Positions 1 to 7,997 of a stretch of 64,000 nucleotides of DNA are shown here, in pieces; positions within the stretch are counted from its first letter, which is position 1; each line of letters begins with the position of its first letter. The stretch lies in NCBI RefSeq assembly GCF_002843355.2, contig NZ_PJAI02000004.1:62001-126000 (forward strand). The letters are read 5' to 3'. The translations under genes were made by a program, and so were the position numbers. This DNA comes from Colwellia echini. Lineage in GTDB: Bacteria; Pseudomonadota; Gammaproteobacteria; Enterobacterales; Alteromonadaceae. The notes beneath the pieces are model-generated. The model searched no databases. It was not told the origin of the DNA and was given only the letters and a program-made list of their open reading frames with translations.

Positions 1-437
1 TAACCAATCAATGATGCCATTGAGGTAGACTTACCAGTACCTGTACCACCAACAAACAATACAAGACCGCGTTTAGACATTACTACATCTTTAAGAATAG
101 GCGGTAAACCTAGGTCATCAACATCGGGAATTTCAGTAACAATTCGACGAACAACCATACCGGCCATATCACGTTGCCAAAAAGCAGAAATACGAAAACG
201 ACCAATGTCATCTATTTCGATAGCAAAGTTACATTCTTTTTCAAGATCGAACTGGCGCTTTTGCTTTTCATTCATAGCATCATGAACTAAGCCCAGTGAC
301 TCTTCAGCCGTTAATACTAGTTCGTCTATTGGTTGTAATTCACCATTGATTTTGGCGCTTACTCGAAGCTTTGCCGTAACAAACATATCAGAAGCGTCAT
401 TTTTTACCATGCGCTCTAATAATTCATGAAGTCTCAT
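1..437 (-). CDS. pilU: PilU, type IV pilus retraction ATPase paralogue (partial, N-terminal 145 residues)
   Basis: The gene runs off the left edge of the window, so only the N-terminal part is visible. It is a PilT/PilU-type secretion ATPase that helps power type IV pilus retraction at the inner membrane. The visible part begins MRLHELLERMVKNDASDM and ends within the Walker A motif (GGTGTGKST). It resembles the downstream-oriented pilT gene but differs throughout, as expected of the PilU paralogue. A ribosome site (AAGGATAAC) lies just before the ATG. It is 60 bp downstream of pilT on the same strand, so the two are probably co-transcribed. The Walker B and C-terminal parts are outside the window. 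Confidence 0.9.
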   Translation of the reverse strand, partial: MRLHELLERMVKNDASDMFVTAKLRVSAKINGELQPIDELVLTAEESLGLVHDAMNEKQKRQFDLEKECNFAIEIDDIGRFRISAFWQRDMAGMVVRRIVTEIPDVDDLGLPPILKDVVMSKRGLVLFVGGTGTGKSTSMASLIG

Positions 438-497
438 TTGTTATCCTTTATTATTATATTATTCACTTTTTCTAACCTCATTACTGGTACTTAAAGC

Positions 498-1541
498 CTA
501 ATAACTTGAGAATTGATTTTTATCAACCGCTTTTTCCATTGCGTCTTTCTTAGTGATCATGCCTCTATTAACCAGTCCTTGTAAGCATTGATCCATGGTT
601 TGCATACCATGTTGCATACCGGTTTGAATAGCAGAATACATTTGTGCAATTTTATCTTCACGGATTAAATTTCGAATAGCGGGAACACCAATCATAATTT
701 CATGTGCAGCTACACGGCCGCCGCCAACTTTTTTAATTAACGTTTGTGAAATTACTGCGCGCAATGACTCTGACAACATTGAACGAACCATTGATTTTTC
801 TTCCCCAGGGAATACGTCAATAATACGGTCGATAGTTTTTGGTGCAGAGGTAGTATGCAAGGTACCAAAGACCAAGTGACCCGTTTCAGCAGCTGTCATC
901 GCTAAACGTATGGTTTCTAAGTCACGCATTTCACCAACTAAAATAACATCTGGATCTTCACGTAATGCCGAACGCAATGCCGCCTCAAAGCTTAACGTAT
1001 CACGATGAACTTCACGTTGGTTAATAAGACACTTTTTATTTTCATGAACAAATTCTATTGGATCTTCAATGGTTAGAATATGATCATTTTTATGGTCATT
1101 AATATAGTCAACCATGGCTGCTAAGGTAGTAGATTTACCCGAGCCTGTTGGCCCAGTAACTAACACTAAGCCACGCGGTGTATTTGATATATCGCGAAAA
1201 ATGTCTGGGCAACCTAAGTCGTCTAGCGACAATATTTTACTTGGGATAGTACGAAATACTGCCGCAGGACCACGATTTTGATTAAAAGCATTAACACGAA
1301 AGCGCGCTAAGTTAGGTACTTCAAATGAGAAATCGACCTCTAACTTTTCTTCATATTCTTTGCGTTGGCGATCATTCATTATGTCATAAACTAAGGCATT
1401 AACATCTTTCGCATCAAAAGCAGGAATATTAAGTTTACGCACATCGCCATCAACACGAATAGCCGGTGGTACGCCTGTTGATAAATGTAAATCTGATGCT
1501 TCATGTTGCACACTAAATGCTAGTAGTTCGGTAATATCCAT
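498..1541 (-). CDS. pilT: PilT, type IV pilus twitching motility ATPase
   Basis: This is a hexameric retraction ATPase that depolymerises type IV pili for twitching motility and DNA uptake, acting at the cytoplasmic face of the pilus base. The protein is 347 residues, the usual PilT length. It starts MDITELLAFSVQHEASDLHL, carries Walker A GPTGSGKST at residues 130-138, and has the AIRxLIRE-type C-terminal signature (AIRNLIREDKIAQM). The acidic Walker B region reads ILVGEMRDLETIR. It is the first gene of a pilT-pilU pair and is divergent from yggS across about 300 bp, the order found in many gammaproteobacteria. Confidence 0.97.
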   Translation of the reverse strand: MDITELLAFSVQHEASDLHLSTGVPPAIRVDGDVRKLNIPAFDAKDVNALVYDIMNDRQRKEYEEKLEVDFSFEVPNLARFRVNAFNQNRGPAAVFRTIPSKILSLDDLGCPDIFRDISNTPRGLVLVTGPTGSGKSTTLAAMVDYINDHKNDHILTIEDPIEFVHENKKCLINQREVHRDTLSFEAALRSALREDPDVILVGEMRDLETIRLAMTAAETGHLVFGTLHTTSAPKTIDRIIDVFPGEEKSMVRSMLSESLRAVISQTLIKKVGGGRVAAHEIMIGVPAIRNLIREDKIAQMYSAIQTGMQHGMQTMDQCLQGLVNRGMITKKDAMEKAVDKNQFSSY

Positions 1542-1839
1542 AAATGCCTCTTTGTTTAGAATGATAAACAGCTATAAGTAGGTGTTTATCGTAATTTACT
1601 TAATTGCTTACCTATTAATAGCTACATTTTTTATAAGTAATGATTTAATAGGTAATGATTTAATAGCTATAGAATTATCGCTTATGTATTACTTATGTAT
1701 TAATAGGCGTGGTCTAATAGGTTATACTAACCAGAAAATAACATAAGTTAAAACAGTTCATTGTATTTTAACGCTATTAAATACTTTTGAGTTAAAACCT
1801 TAAACTATATTTAGCTAAAAATTTAACTAAAAATTTAAC
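1542..1839. other. Divergent pilT / yggS intergenic region with short direct repeats
   Basis: This 298-bp AT-rich gap separates divergent pilT and yggS and must hold both promoters, although I cannot single out a convincing -35/-10 pair. It contains two tandem duplications: a 15-bp unit GTAATGATTTAATAG at 1637-1651 and 1652-1666, and an 11-bp unit CTTATGTATTA at 1681-1691 and 1692-1702. They look like replication-slippage products rather than regulator sites. No small gene is apparent. Confidence 0.6.
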
Positions 1840-2559
1840 ATGATAAACATTAAAAATAATATTGATAAAATTAAAGCTCAAATTCAACAAGCTTGCCAAG
1901 AAAATGGTCGATTAATTTCACATTCAGGTTTATCAAGCTCCTCTTCTCCTGTTTCACTATTGGCGGTCAGTAAAACCAAACCAGCAGCCCTTATTAAGCA
2001 GGCTCATATAGCGGGACAAAATGATTTTGGTGAAAACTACCTGCAAGAAGCGTTAGAAAAAATTACTGAATTAGCACACTTACCACATTTGGTTTGGCAT
2101 TTTATTGGGCCCATTCAATCGAACAAAACCAAACAAATAGCCAGTAATTTTAGCTGGGTGCATAGCGTTGACAGAGAAAAAATAGTGTTACGATTAAATC
2201 AGCACCTGCTCAACGATGAAACTCACAATACGCCGCTAAACATTTGTTTACAAGTGAATATTAGTAACGAATCGTCTAAGTCTGGAGTCGCAATTAACGA
2301 AGTTTTTGCTTTAGCCGAAATCGTCAACAACTGTGATAAACTCACCTTACGTGGTTTAATGGCTGTTCCTGAAAAAAGTGCAGAAAATGCTTGTTACGAA
2401 CAAATGCAAAACCTCTTTGAACAACTTAAAAAATCCTACCCCAGTGTCGATACATTGTCGTTAGGTATGTCGAATGATTTAGAGCAAGCCATCGCTCATG
2501 GCTCAACTATGGTTCGAATTGGCACCGCCATTTTTGGCGAACGAACAAATAAAACTTAA
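1840..2559 (+). CDS. yggS: YggS/PLPBP family pyridoxal phosphate homeostasis protein
   Basis: This is a PLP-binding TIM-barrel protein of the YggS/PROSC family. It buffers free pyridoxal 5'-phosphate in the cytoplasm and has no known enzymatic reaction. The 239-residue length is typical. Family motifs are visible: LLAVSKTKP (PLP lysine region), FGENYLQEA, WHFIGPIQSNK and LSLGMSNDLEQAI near the C terminus. It heads the yggS-proC-yggT run that is conserved across gammaproteobacteria. No clear ribosome site precedes the chosen ATG, but the N terminus aligns well with the family. Confidence 0.95.
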   Translation: MINIKNNIDKIKAQIQQACQENGRLISHSGLSSSSSPVSLLAVSKTKPAALIKQAHIAGQNDFGENYLQEALEKITELAHLPHLVWHFIGPIQSNKTKQIASNFSWVHSVDREKIVLRLNQHLLNDETHNTPLNICLQVNISNESSKSGVAINEVFALAEIVNNCDKLTLRGLMAVPEKSAENACYEQMQNLFEQLKKSYPSVDTLSLGMSNDLEQAIAHGSTMVRIGTAIFGERTNKT

Positions 2560-2614
2560 TTTATCTTAGCTGAGTTGAATTAGATTTAACAAAGCTTAAC
2601 TTATAGGAATATTT

Positions 2615-3439
2615 ATGAACAAGATTGCTTTTATTGGCGCAGGTAACATGGCACGCGCAATTATCATTGGTTTAGTAAACTCAGGCGTTGCGGCACAAAA
2701 TATAATGGTGGCTAACCCATCAGAAGGTAAACGTTTACAACTTGAGCAAGAATTTGGGGTATTACAAACCAGTGATAACCTAAAAGCCAGTGAGTTTGCT
2801 AACGTTATTGTACTTTGTGTAAAACCACATTTTATTGAAGATGTTTGCTCGCAAATAAGTCAGGCTATTGATATTACTGGCAAGTTATTTATTTCCGTTG
2901 CAGCAGGTACTACGGTTGCGCAAATTCAAGCAGCGTTAACTAAAGAAAGTGCAACTGAACTTGCTCCTGTTGTACGAGTTATGCCAAATACGCCATCTCA
3001 ATTGGGTTTAGGTATGAGTGGTTTATATCCATCAAAAGAAGTAACAGCAGAGCAAAAAGAAAGTGCTGATACTTTAATGACTGCTGTTGGTAAAGTCATT
3101 TGGTTAGAAACTGAAGCTAAAATTAATGATGTTATTGCTGTTGCCGGCTCAGCACCAGCGTATTACTTCCTGTTTATGGAAGCGATGGAGAAACACGCAA
3201 TTACTTTAGGTTTTAGCGCAGAAGAAAGCCGTATGTTAGTTCAGCAAACTGCGTTTGGCTCTGCACAAATGGTTGTACAAAATAGTGACTTGGAAATCAG
3301 CACCTTACGTGGCAATGTTACATCTAAAGGTGGTACTACACATGCTGCAATCGAAAAATTTAAAGAGCAAGGTATCGATGAAATGGTAAAAAACTCAATG
3401 AATGCAGCGATTGCCCGTGCTGAAGAAATGGCTAAATAA
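2615..3439 (+). CDS. proC: Pyrroline-5-carboxylate reductase
   Basis: ProC catalyses the last step of proline synthesis, reducing 1-pyrroline-5-carboxylate with NAD(P)H in the cytoplasm. The 274 residues begin with a Rossmann dinucleotide-binding motif, IAFIGAGNMARAII. They also contain the family signatures VRVMPNTPSQLGLG and LRGNVTSKGGTTHAAI near the C terminus. An AGGA ribosome site lies 8 bases before the ATG. It follows yggS by 55 bp and precedes yggT by 66 bp, so a single transcript is likely. Confidence 0.97.
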   Translation: MNKIAFIGAGNMARAIIIGLVNSGVAAQNIMVANPSEGKRLQLEQEFGVLQTSDNLKASEFANVIVLCVKPHFIEDVCSQISQAIDITGKLFISVAAGTTVAQIQAALTKESATELAPVVRVMPNTPSQLGLGMSGLYPSKEVTAEQKESADTLMTAVGKVIWLETEAKINDVIAVAGSAPAYYFLFMEAMEKHAITLGFSAEESRMLVQQTAFGSAQMVVQNSDLEISTLRGNVTSKGGTTHAAIEKFKEQGIDEMVKNSMNAAIARAEEMAK

Positions 3440-3505
3440 TTATTTTCATCATAATATTCAATTATCTAAAATTAGTAGCACTATAAATTAAGTAGAGGAA
3501 AAACC

Positions 3506-4051
3506 ATGGAAGCAATTATTTATTTGCTTAGATTCGTATTCGACGCTTTATTAATGATTTTAATCGTTCGTGTGTGGTTGCAATGGGTGAAGGCTGACTT
3601 TTACAATCCGTTAAGCCAGTTTGTTGTTAAAGTAAGTAATCCATTAGTTGTACCACTGCGCCGCATCATTCCTGGATTTGGCGGGCTTGATCTAGCCACT
3701 TTGCTACTCGCTTATGCTGTAGCTACGTTAAAATTTGTTTCACTAGCGGCATTATCAGGACAAAGTCTTGGGGTTTTCGCCTTTTATATCGGTTTATTAG
3801 CCTTGTTCAAACAAGCTGGATTTTTATTATTCATTATCATGATCATTATGGCGGTTATGAGCTGGGTGGTACAAGGTTACAACGCTACATTAATGGTGCT
3901 AAGTCAATTAACTGAACCATTTTTAAATCCTATTCGTAAAATAATTCCTAACATGGGCGGATTAGATTTATCAATGCTAGTGGCTTTCTTAGCGATGAAT
4001 GTCATTAATATATTATTGTCAAATTCATTACCTTATTGGGCCGCATTGTAA
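3506..4051 (+). CDS. yggT: YggT family membrane protein
   Basis: This is a small inner-membrane protein of the YGGT family, linked in other bacteria to osmotic stress tolerance and, through relatives, to division-site or photosystem assembly; no biochemical role is established. The 181 residues contain two tandem YGGT repeats, roughly residues 1-85 and 100-181. Each has hydrophobic helices and the signature NP(L/I)..PLRRIIPGFGGLDL (first repeat) or NPIRKIIPNMGGLDLSML (second). An AGAGGA ribosome site precedes the start. In many relatives yggU (DUF167) follows directly; here it is absent and a DUF4426 gene comes next. Confidence 0.92.
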   Translation: MEAIIYLLRFVFDALLMILIVRVWLQWVKADFYNPLSQFVVKVSNPLVVPLRRIIPGFGGLDLATLLLAYAVATLKFVSLAALSGQSLGVFAFYIGLLALFKQAGFLLFIIMIIMAVMSWVVQGYNATLMVLSQLTEPFLNPIRKIIPNMGGLDLSMLVAFLAMNVINILLSNSLPYWAAL

Positions 4052-4067
4052 GCGCTAAGGCACTGCT

Positions 4068-4116
4068 TATACCCGTTTTACTTGCAAAGATAATTTACAT
4101 CAAGCGGGCGGGTATA
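4068..4116 (+). other. Inverted repeat between yggT and the DUF4426 gene
   Basis: TATACCCG at 4068-4075 is matched by its complement CGGGTATA at 4109-4116, with a further CTTG/CAAG pairing inside. The hairpin ends 13 bases before the ATG of the next gene, so it may affect translation of that gene, or it may be a remnant of an intergenic palindromic repeat. No T-run follows, so it is not a classic terminator. Confidence 0.4.
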
Positions 4117-4129
4117 TATGGAGAAAATT

Positions 4130-4588
4130 ATGTATAAATCATTACAAAGCTTAGTAACGTCAATTTCCATAATTATTGCATTAAGTTGCAGTTTATTTTT
4201 TATGGCTACCGCTAATGCAGAAAACATGAAAAAATTGGGCAGTATGAATGTTCATTATATGGCGATAGGTTCAACCTTTTTCACCCCTGAAGTAGCCAAA
4301 GCTTATGGTATTACTCGTAGTCGTTATAATGGTCTAATTAACATCTCAGTATTAGATAATAGCCAAGCAGGTAACCCAGCTAAAACTGTCAGTATTATGG
4401 GGCAAGCCAAAAATAATGTAGGCCAGTTCAAAGCGCTAGAGTTTGAAGAAGTTAGAGAAGGCGATGCAATTTATTATCTTGCGCAAGTTAGCTATAACAA
4501 TGAAGAAACTCTGCATTTTGATATTATGATTAACGATGGTAAAGAACAGCAAAGATTAAAATTTTCACAAATATTTTATGTTGATTAA
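4130..4588 (+). CDS. DUF4426 family exported protein
   Basis: This is a conserved protein of unknown function matching the DUF4426 family, which usually sits in the yggT-rdgB neighbourhood. It has an N-terminal signal peptide (hydrophobic stretch followed by ATANAEN), so it is probably periplasmic. Typical motifs are VHYMAIGSTFFTPEVAKAYG and RYNGLINISVLD. I place the start at 4130 rather than the upstream in-frame ATG at 4118, because GAG at 4121-4123 then serves as ribosome site. The stop codon TAA overlaps the first bases of a lone repeat end (see 4587-4610). Confidence 0.85.
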   Translation: MYKSLQSLVTSISIIIALSCSLFFMATANAENMKKLGSMNVHYMAIGSTFFTPEVAKAYGITRSRYNGLINISVLDNSQAGNPAKTVSIMGQAKNNVGQFKALEFEEVREGDAIYYLAQVSYNNEETLHFDIMINDGKEQQRLKFSQIFYVD

Positions 4589-4610
4589 CCTGAGCTCGGG
4601 ATAATGAAAG
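4587..4610. repeat. Solo terminal repeat of the MITE-like element
   Basis: Bases 4587-4610 match the end of the 196-bp element at 5180-5375 (read in reverse) for 24 bases with one mismatch (AACCTGAGCTCGGGATAA, then TGAAAG). After that the match stops. It is a solo or decayed end of the same repeat family and begins inside the stop codon of the DUF4426 gene. Confidence 0.75.
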
Positions 4611-4630
4611 CAAGCCAATCAAAGTTAAAA

Positions 4631-4686
4631 AATTAAACAAATTAAACAAATTAAACAAATTAAACAAATTAAACAAATTAATCAAA
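4631..4686. repeat. 9-bp tandem repeat
   Basis: Five exact copies of AATTAAACA fill 4631-4675, followed by one degenerate copy (AATTAATCA). The array ends 11 bases before the next start codon and directly abuts its ribosome site. Copy number could vary by slippage and would change the length of the 5' leader. Confidence 0.9.
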
Positions 4687-4697
4687 TAGGGATGCTA

Positions 4698-5087
4698 ATG
4701 AATCAAATTAAGGGTTTCGCATTATCCTCGGTTATTGTAATCCTTATATTTGTGATTGCTGCTTTTTCAGCTGGAACATTAGCCGGATTAGCGGGAGTTT
4801 GGAAAAAACCTTTTATTGGCGCTTTTGCTGCTTTTTGTGTGGTTATTACCGGTTATATCACCGCTCCTAACCATAAACAAAAAGCAGCAGCATTGTGGTT
4901 AATCGTTGGGGCCATTTCGGCTTATTTTTTAGCAGGCGATTCGTTTTACCCTGAAGATCATGAGCACGCTTATCAACTAACCATTATTCCTTTATTAGCA
5001 ACTTATTTAAGTGGCACATTGGCATTATTGCTATGTATGCTGTGGCATAAAAAATATTCTAAGCAAAACGAAAAAACCTCAAATTAA
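4698..5087 (+). CDS. Hypothetical four-helix membrane protein
   Basis: I do not recognise this family. The 129-residue product has about four predicted transmembrane helices (roughly residues 8-34, 39-56, 64-80 and 93-115) and a charged cytoplasmic-type tail (HKKYSKQNEKTSN). An in-frame ATG at 4692 also exists, but AGGG at 4688-4691 fits the ATG at 4698 with normal spacing. It lies between the DUF4426 gene and rdgB, same strand, and is followed by a strong terminator, so it probably ends the yggS transcript. Confidence 0.7.
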   Translation: MNQIKGFALSSVIVILIFVIAAFSAGTLAGLAGVWKKPFIGAFAAFCVVITGYITAPNHKQKAAALWLIVGAISAYFLAGDSFYPEDHEHAYQLTIIPLLATYLSGTLALLLCMLWHKKYSKQNEKTSN

Positions 5088-5114
5088 ATATTACGGTTAA
5101 TATTTGTAAATAAT

Positions 5115-5138
5115 AAAGCGCTTAATGCGCTTTTTTTT
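5115..5138 (+). terminator. Rho-independent terminator
   Basis: Stem AAAGCGC (5115-5121), loop TTAAT, stem GCGCTTT (5127-5133), then an uninterrupted T-run to 5138. It sits 28 bp after the stop codon at 5087 and should end the upstream transcript. Confidence 0.9.
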
Positions 5139-5179
5139 AGTCGTAAAATTTAGTGATGTATTCGTTAATAGCGTAGAAT

Positions 5180-5375
5180 AACCTGAGTTCGGGATAAGCA
5201 AAATGCTACAACAGCCTTAATTACCCGTATTACTTCGTTATGAAAGCTCCCAATAACCCGTTATTGGCTTCGCTTTCCTGCCTTGTACTACGAATAATTA
5301 AAACTATTGTAAAGGTAAAATCCTAAGTGATTGATATTATTATTCTACTCACTTTCATTATCCCGAACTCAGGTT
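5180..5375. mobile_element. MITE-like element, copy A (196 bp)
   Basis: Perfect 18-bp terminal inverted repeats bound this non-coding element: AACCTGAGTTCGGGATAA at 5180-5197 and its exact complement at 5358-5375. AGAAT is directly repeated just outside both ends (5175-5179 and 5376-5380), consistent with a target duplication. The interior has no usable ORF but carries a palindrome CCAATAACCCGTTATTGG. Read on the minus strand, the interior aligns along its length with the elements at 17671 and 57282. Confidence 0.88.
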
Positions 5376-5446
5376 AGAATACTGCGAAGATAAAGCATCT
5401 ATCAACCTGCTATAAACGAAACGCCCATTAATTTCAGGAAACCATT

Positions 5447-6046
5447 ATGTCAAAAATTGTATTAGCCACTGGCAATCAGGGAAAAGTTAAAGAATTAGCA
5501 CAATTACTGTCTGATCAAGCAATTGAAATAGTGCCACAAAGTGAATTTAACGTGCCTGATGTAGCAGAAACAGGTACAACCTTTGTTGAAAACGCTATTA
5601 TCAAAGCCCGTCATGCAGCAAAAATTACCGGTTTACCTGCTATTGCCGACGATTCAGGACTTGAAGTTGATGCGTTAAATGGCGCTCCTGGTGTTTACTC
5701 AGCCCGTTATGCTGCTGACATAGTCATTGGTAAAGTAACTGACGATGATAACACCGATAAATTACTTTCCGCTCTAGAAAACACCCCAGATGAACAACGA
5801 ACTGCACGTTTTCATTGTGTATTAGTGTATATGAAACACGAAAATGACCCAACGCCTCTTATCTGTCATGGGGTGTGGGAAGGTGTTATTGCTCGCGAAA
5901 AACGCGGTGAACAAGGCTTTGGTTATGACCCCATATTTTGGCAAGAAGATTTACAACAATCATCGGCTGAGCTTTCACGTGATGTAAAAAATAGCAGAAG
6001 TCATCGCGGAAAAGCTCTCGCTAAACTTGTGGCACAGTTAGCATAA
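5447..6046 (+). CDS. rdgB: RdgB/HAM1 family XTP/dITP pyrophosphatase
   Basis: This is a house-cleaning nucleoside triphosphatase that hydrolyses dITP, XTP and ITP to monophosphates, preventing their incorporation into DNA. The 199-residue protein shows the family signatures: [14 protein letters not shown] at the N terminus, [22 protein letters not shown], and [11 protein letters not shown] with the catalytic-site aspartate. C-terminal [10 protein letters not shown] is also typical. AGGA lies 7 bases before the ATG. It is separated from the upstream gene by a terminator and a MITE, so it probably has its own promoter. Confidence 0.97.
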   Translation: MSKIVLATGNQGKVKELAQLLSDQAIEIVPQSEFNVPDVAETGTTFVENAIIKARHAAKITGLPAIADDSGLEVDALNGAPGVYSARYAADIVIGKVTDDDNTDKLLSALENTPDEQRTARFHCVLVYMKHENDPTPLICHGVWEGVIAREKRGEQGFGYDPIFWQEDLQQSSAELSRDVKNSRSHRGKALAKLVAQLA

Positions 6047-6118
6047 CCTAATATCTAATTAGCTATTAATCGCTAATCGTAATCAGTAATCAGTAATCAG
6101 CCAAGGTAACAATAACGA

Positions 6119-7276
6119 ATGTTAGAAAACCAACCTTTATCACTTTATATCCACATTCCTTGGTGTGTTGAAAAATGTCCTTATTGTGACTTTAATTCAC
6201 ATGCGGTGAAAGAAACCATCCCAGAAGCAGAATATGTTAGTGCGTTAATTGCCGATCTTGATGCTGACATAAAACGTTTTAGTCTTAATGATCGTCCGTT
6301 ACATTCAATTTTTATTGGTGGCGGTACGCCTAGCCTATTTTGTGCAAAATCAATAGAAAGCATTCTGACTCAAGTACTGAGCCGATTTGAACACAAAGAA
6401 AATATAGAAATTACTTTAGAAGCAAACCCAGGTACAGTTGAAGCTGATAAATTCATTGGCTTTTTTAACGCTGGTATCAGTCGATTATCTATTGGCGTAC
6501 AAAGTTTTTCTTCAGATAAACTAATTAAACTAGGTAGAATTCATGACAGTAACCAAGCTAAAACCGCCGCACAGTTAGCAACTCAAAGTGGTGTAACAAG
6601 TTTTAATTTAGATTTAATGCATGGTTTACCTAATCAATCAATTGAAAATGCCCTCGACGATTTAAAAACCGCTATCAGCTTAAACCCTAAGCATATTTCT
6701 TGGTACCAATTAACCATTGAACCCAATACTATTTTTCATTCTAAGCCGCCTAAATTACCGGTAGATGATATTTTATGGGAAATTCAAGATCAAGGCGTAA
6801 AGCTTTTAAACGCCGCAGGTTACCAGCAATATGAAATTTCAGCTTATGCAAAACCTGGGTATCAATGCCAGCATAATTTAAATTATTGGCAATACGGTGA
6901 TTATTTGGGTATTGGCTGTGGCGCACATGGCAAAATAACCCTCAGTGATAATAATAAAATTATGCGCACTGTTAAGGTTAAACATCCTAAAGGCTATTTG
7001 GATAAAAATCGTGACTATTTAGATAAACTTACTGAAGTAGATGAATCAGAGCGCCCTTTCGAGTTTATGATGAATCAATTACGACTGCATAAAGCCTTCA
7101 ATGTTAGCAGTTTTGAAGCAAGTACAGGGCTTAGTATCAACACAGTATTACCTACATTACATATTGCCCAAACTAAAAAACTAATGGCTATTGAAAAAAT
7201 AAACAATGAAGAACATTGGCGAGTAACAACAACGGGGCAACGATATTTAAATGATTTATTAGAGATGTTTTTATGA
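6119..7276 (+). CDS. hemW: HemW-type radical SAM heme chaperone
   Basis: This is a radical SAM protein of the HemN/HemW family. The 385-residue length, N terminus at the CxxxCxxC cluster (C16, C20, C23 in CVEKCPYC), and position beside rdgB identify it as HemW (YggW), a heme-binding chaperone. A true HemN has a longer N-terminal extension. IFIGGGTPSLF and LSIGVQSFSSDKL are family signatures, and a C-terminal HemN domain is present. It overlaps tadA by four bases (ATGA), suggesting translational coupling. Confidence 0.92.
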   Translation: MLENQPLSLYIHIPWCVEKCPYCDFNSHAVKETIPEAEYVSALIADLDADIKRFSLNDRPLHSIFIGGGTPSLFCAKSIESILTQVLSRFEHKENIEITLEANPGTVEADKFIGFFNAGISRLSIGVQSFSSDKLIKLGRIHDSNQAKTAAQLATQSGVTSFNLDLMHGLPNQSIENALDDLKTAISLNPKHISWYQLTIEPNTIFHSKPPKLPVDDILWEIQDQGVKLLNAAGYQQYEISAYAKPGYQCQHNLNYWQYGDYLGIGCGAHGKITLSDNNKIMRTVKVKHPKGYLDKNRDYLDKLTEVDESERPFEFMMNQLRLHKAFNVSSFEASTGLSINTVLPTLHIAQTKKLMAIEKINNEEHWRVTTTGQRYLNDLLEMFL

Positions 7277-7857
7277 CCGATGCTCCTGATAACCATGCAA
7301 CATACGTAACTCCTACGATGAACGAAACGACTAAAGATAATGAAGCACAAACCGCACTTGATAATATTTTTATGCAGCGTGCATTTGAACTAGCCCAACA
7401 AGCTGAACAACATAATGAAATACCTGTTGGCGCAGTTGTTGTATATCAAGGCAAGATAATTGGTGAAGGTTTTAATCAATCGATTATGCTTAACGATCCA
7501 TCAAGTCATGCCGAAATGAATGCTATTAGACAAGCGGGTCAGCAACTTAATAATTATCGTCTGCTTGATTGTACCTTGTACGTGACACTTGAACCCTGTC
7601 CTATGTGTGCTGGCTTATTGGTTCATAGTCGAATTGGTCGCTTAGTTTATGCCGCAAACGATTTTAAAACTGGCGCTGCAGGAAGTGTTTTTAACTTGGT
7701 CAACAACGAACAATTAAACCATCAAATTGACGTTCATTCACATGTGATGCAAACCCAATGTAGTCAATTACTTTCTGCTTTTTTCAAGCGACGAAGAAAA
7801 GAAAAAAAACAGCTTAAAAATGCAGAGAAGCTTAAAGCTGCTGAAACAAATGGCTAA
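7273..7857 (+). CDS. tadA: tRNA-specific adenosine deaminase TadA
   Basis: TadA converts the wobble adenosine of tRNA-Arg(ACG) to inosine. The zinc/deaminase signature is intact: H79-A-E81 in SHAEMNAI, with C109 and C112 in EPCPMC. The 194-residue ORF is somewhat longer than E. coli TadA because of about 20 extra polar N-terminal residues and a lysine-rich C-terminal tail. The ATG overlapping the hemW stop was chosen because the coupling is typical; the ATG at 7318 (residue 16) is an alternative. Confidence 0.93.
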   Translation: MTDAPDNHATYVTPTMNETTKDNEAQTALDNIFMQRAFELAQQAEQHNEIPVGAVVVYQGKIIGEGFNQSIMLNDPSSHAEMNAIRQAGQQLNNYRLLDCTLYVTLEPCPMCAGLLVHSRIGRLVYAANDFKTGAAGSVFNLVNNEQLNHQIDVHSHVMQTQCSQLLSAFFKRRRKEKKQLKNAEKLKAAETNG

Positions 7858-7899
7858 CAAGTTCCAATCTGTTCTATTTTAAATCAAACTAAAGTAAGC

Positions 7900-7927
7900 C
7901 CATGTAAAATCAATCTAAATTACATGG
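7900..7927 (+). other. Hairpin after tadA
   Basis: CCATGTAA at 7900-7907 pairs with TTACATGG at 7920-7927. It lies 43 bp after the tadA stop. There is no T-run, so if it ends transcription it would need help; it may only protect the 3' end. Confidence 0.35.
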
Positions 7928-7997
7928 CGAATATGTCAAGCTGTGCTAACTTATAAGTATTAAATTCTATTTTATATTAGGCTCATAGGCACTATTT

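Noticed and set aside
4631-4686. Tandem repeat as a CRISPR array
   Set aside because: The 9-bp units are contiguous with no spacers and there are no cas genes.
6119-7276. HemN coproporphyrinogen III dehydrogenase
   Set aside because: The protein lacks the longer N-terminal part of true HemN and sits next to rdgB, which fits HemW.
7075-7350. Antisense ORF across the hemW/tadA junction
   Set aside because: It overlaps two well-supported genes and has no family match or ribosome site.
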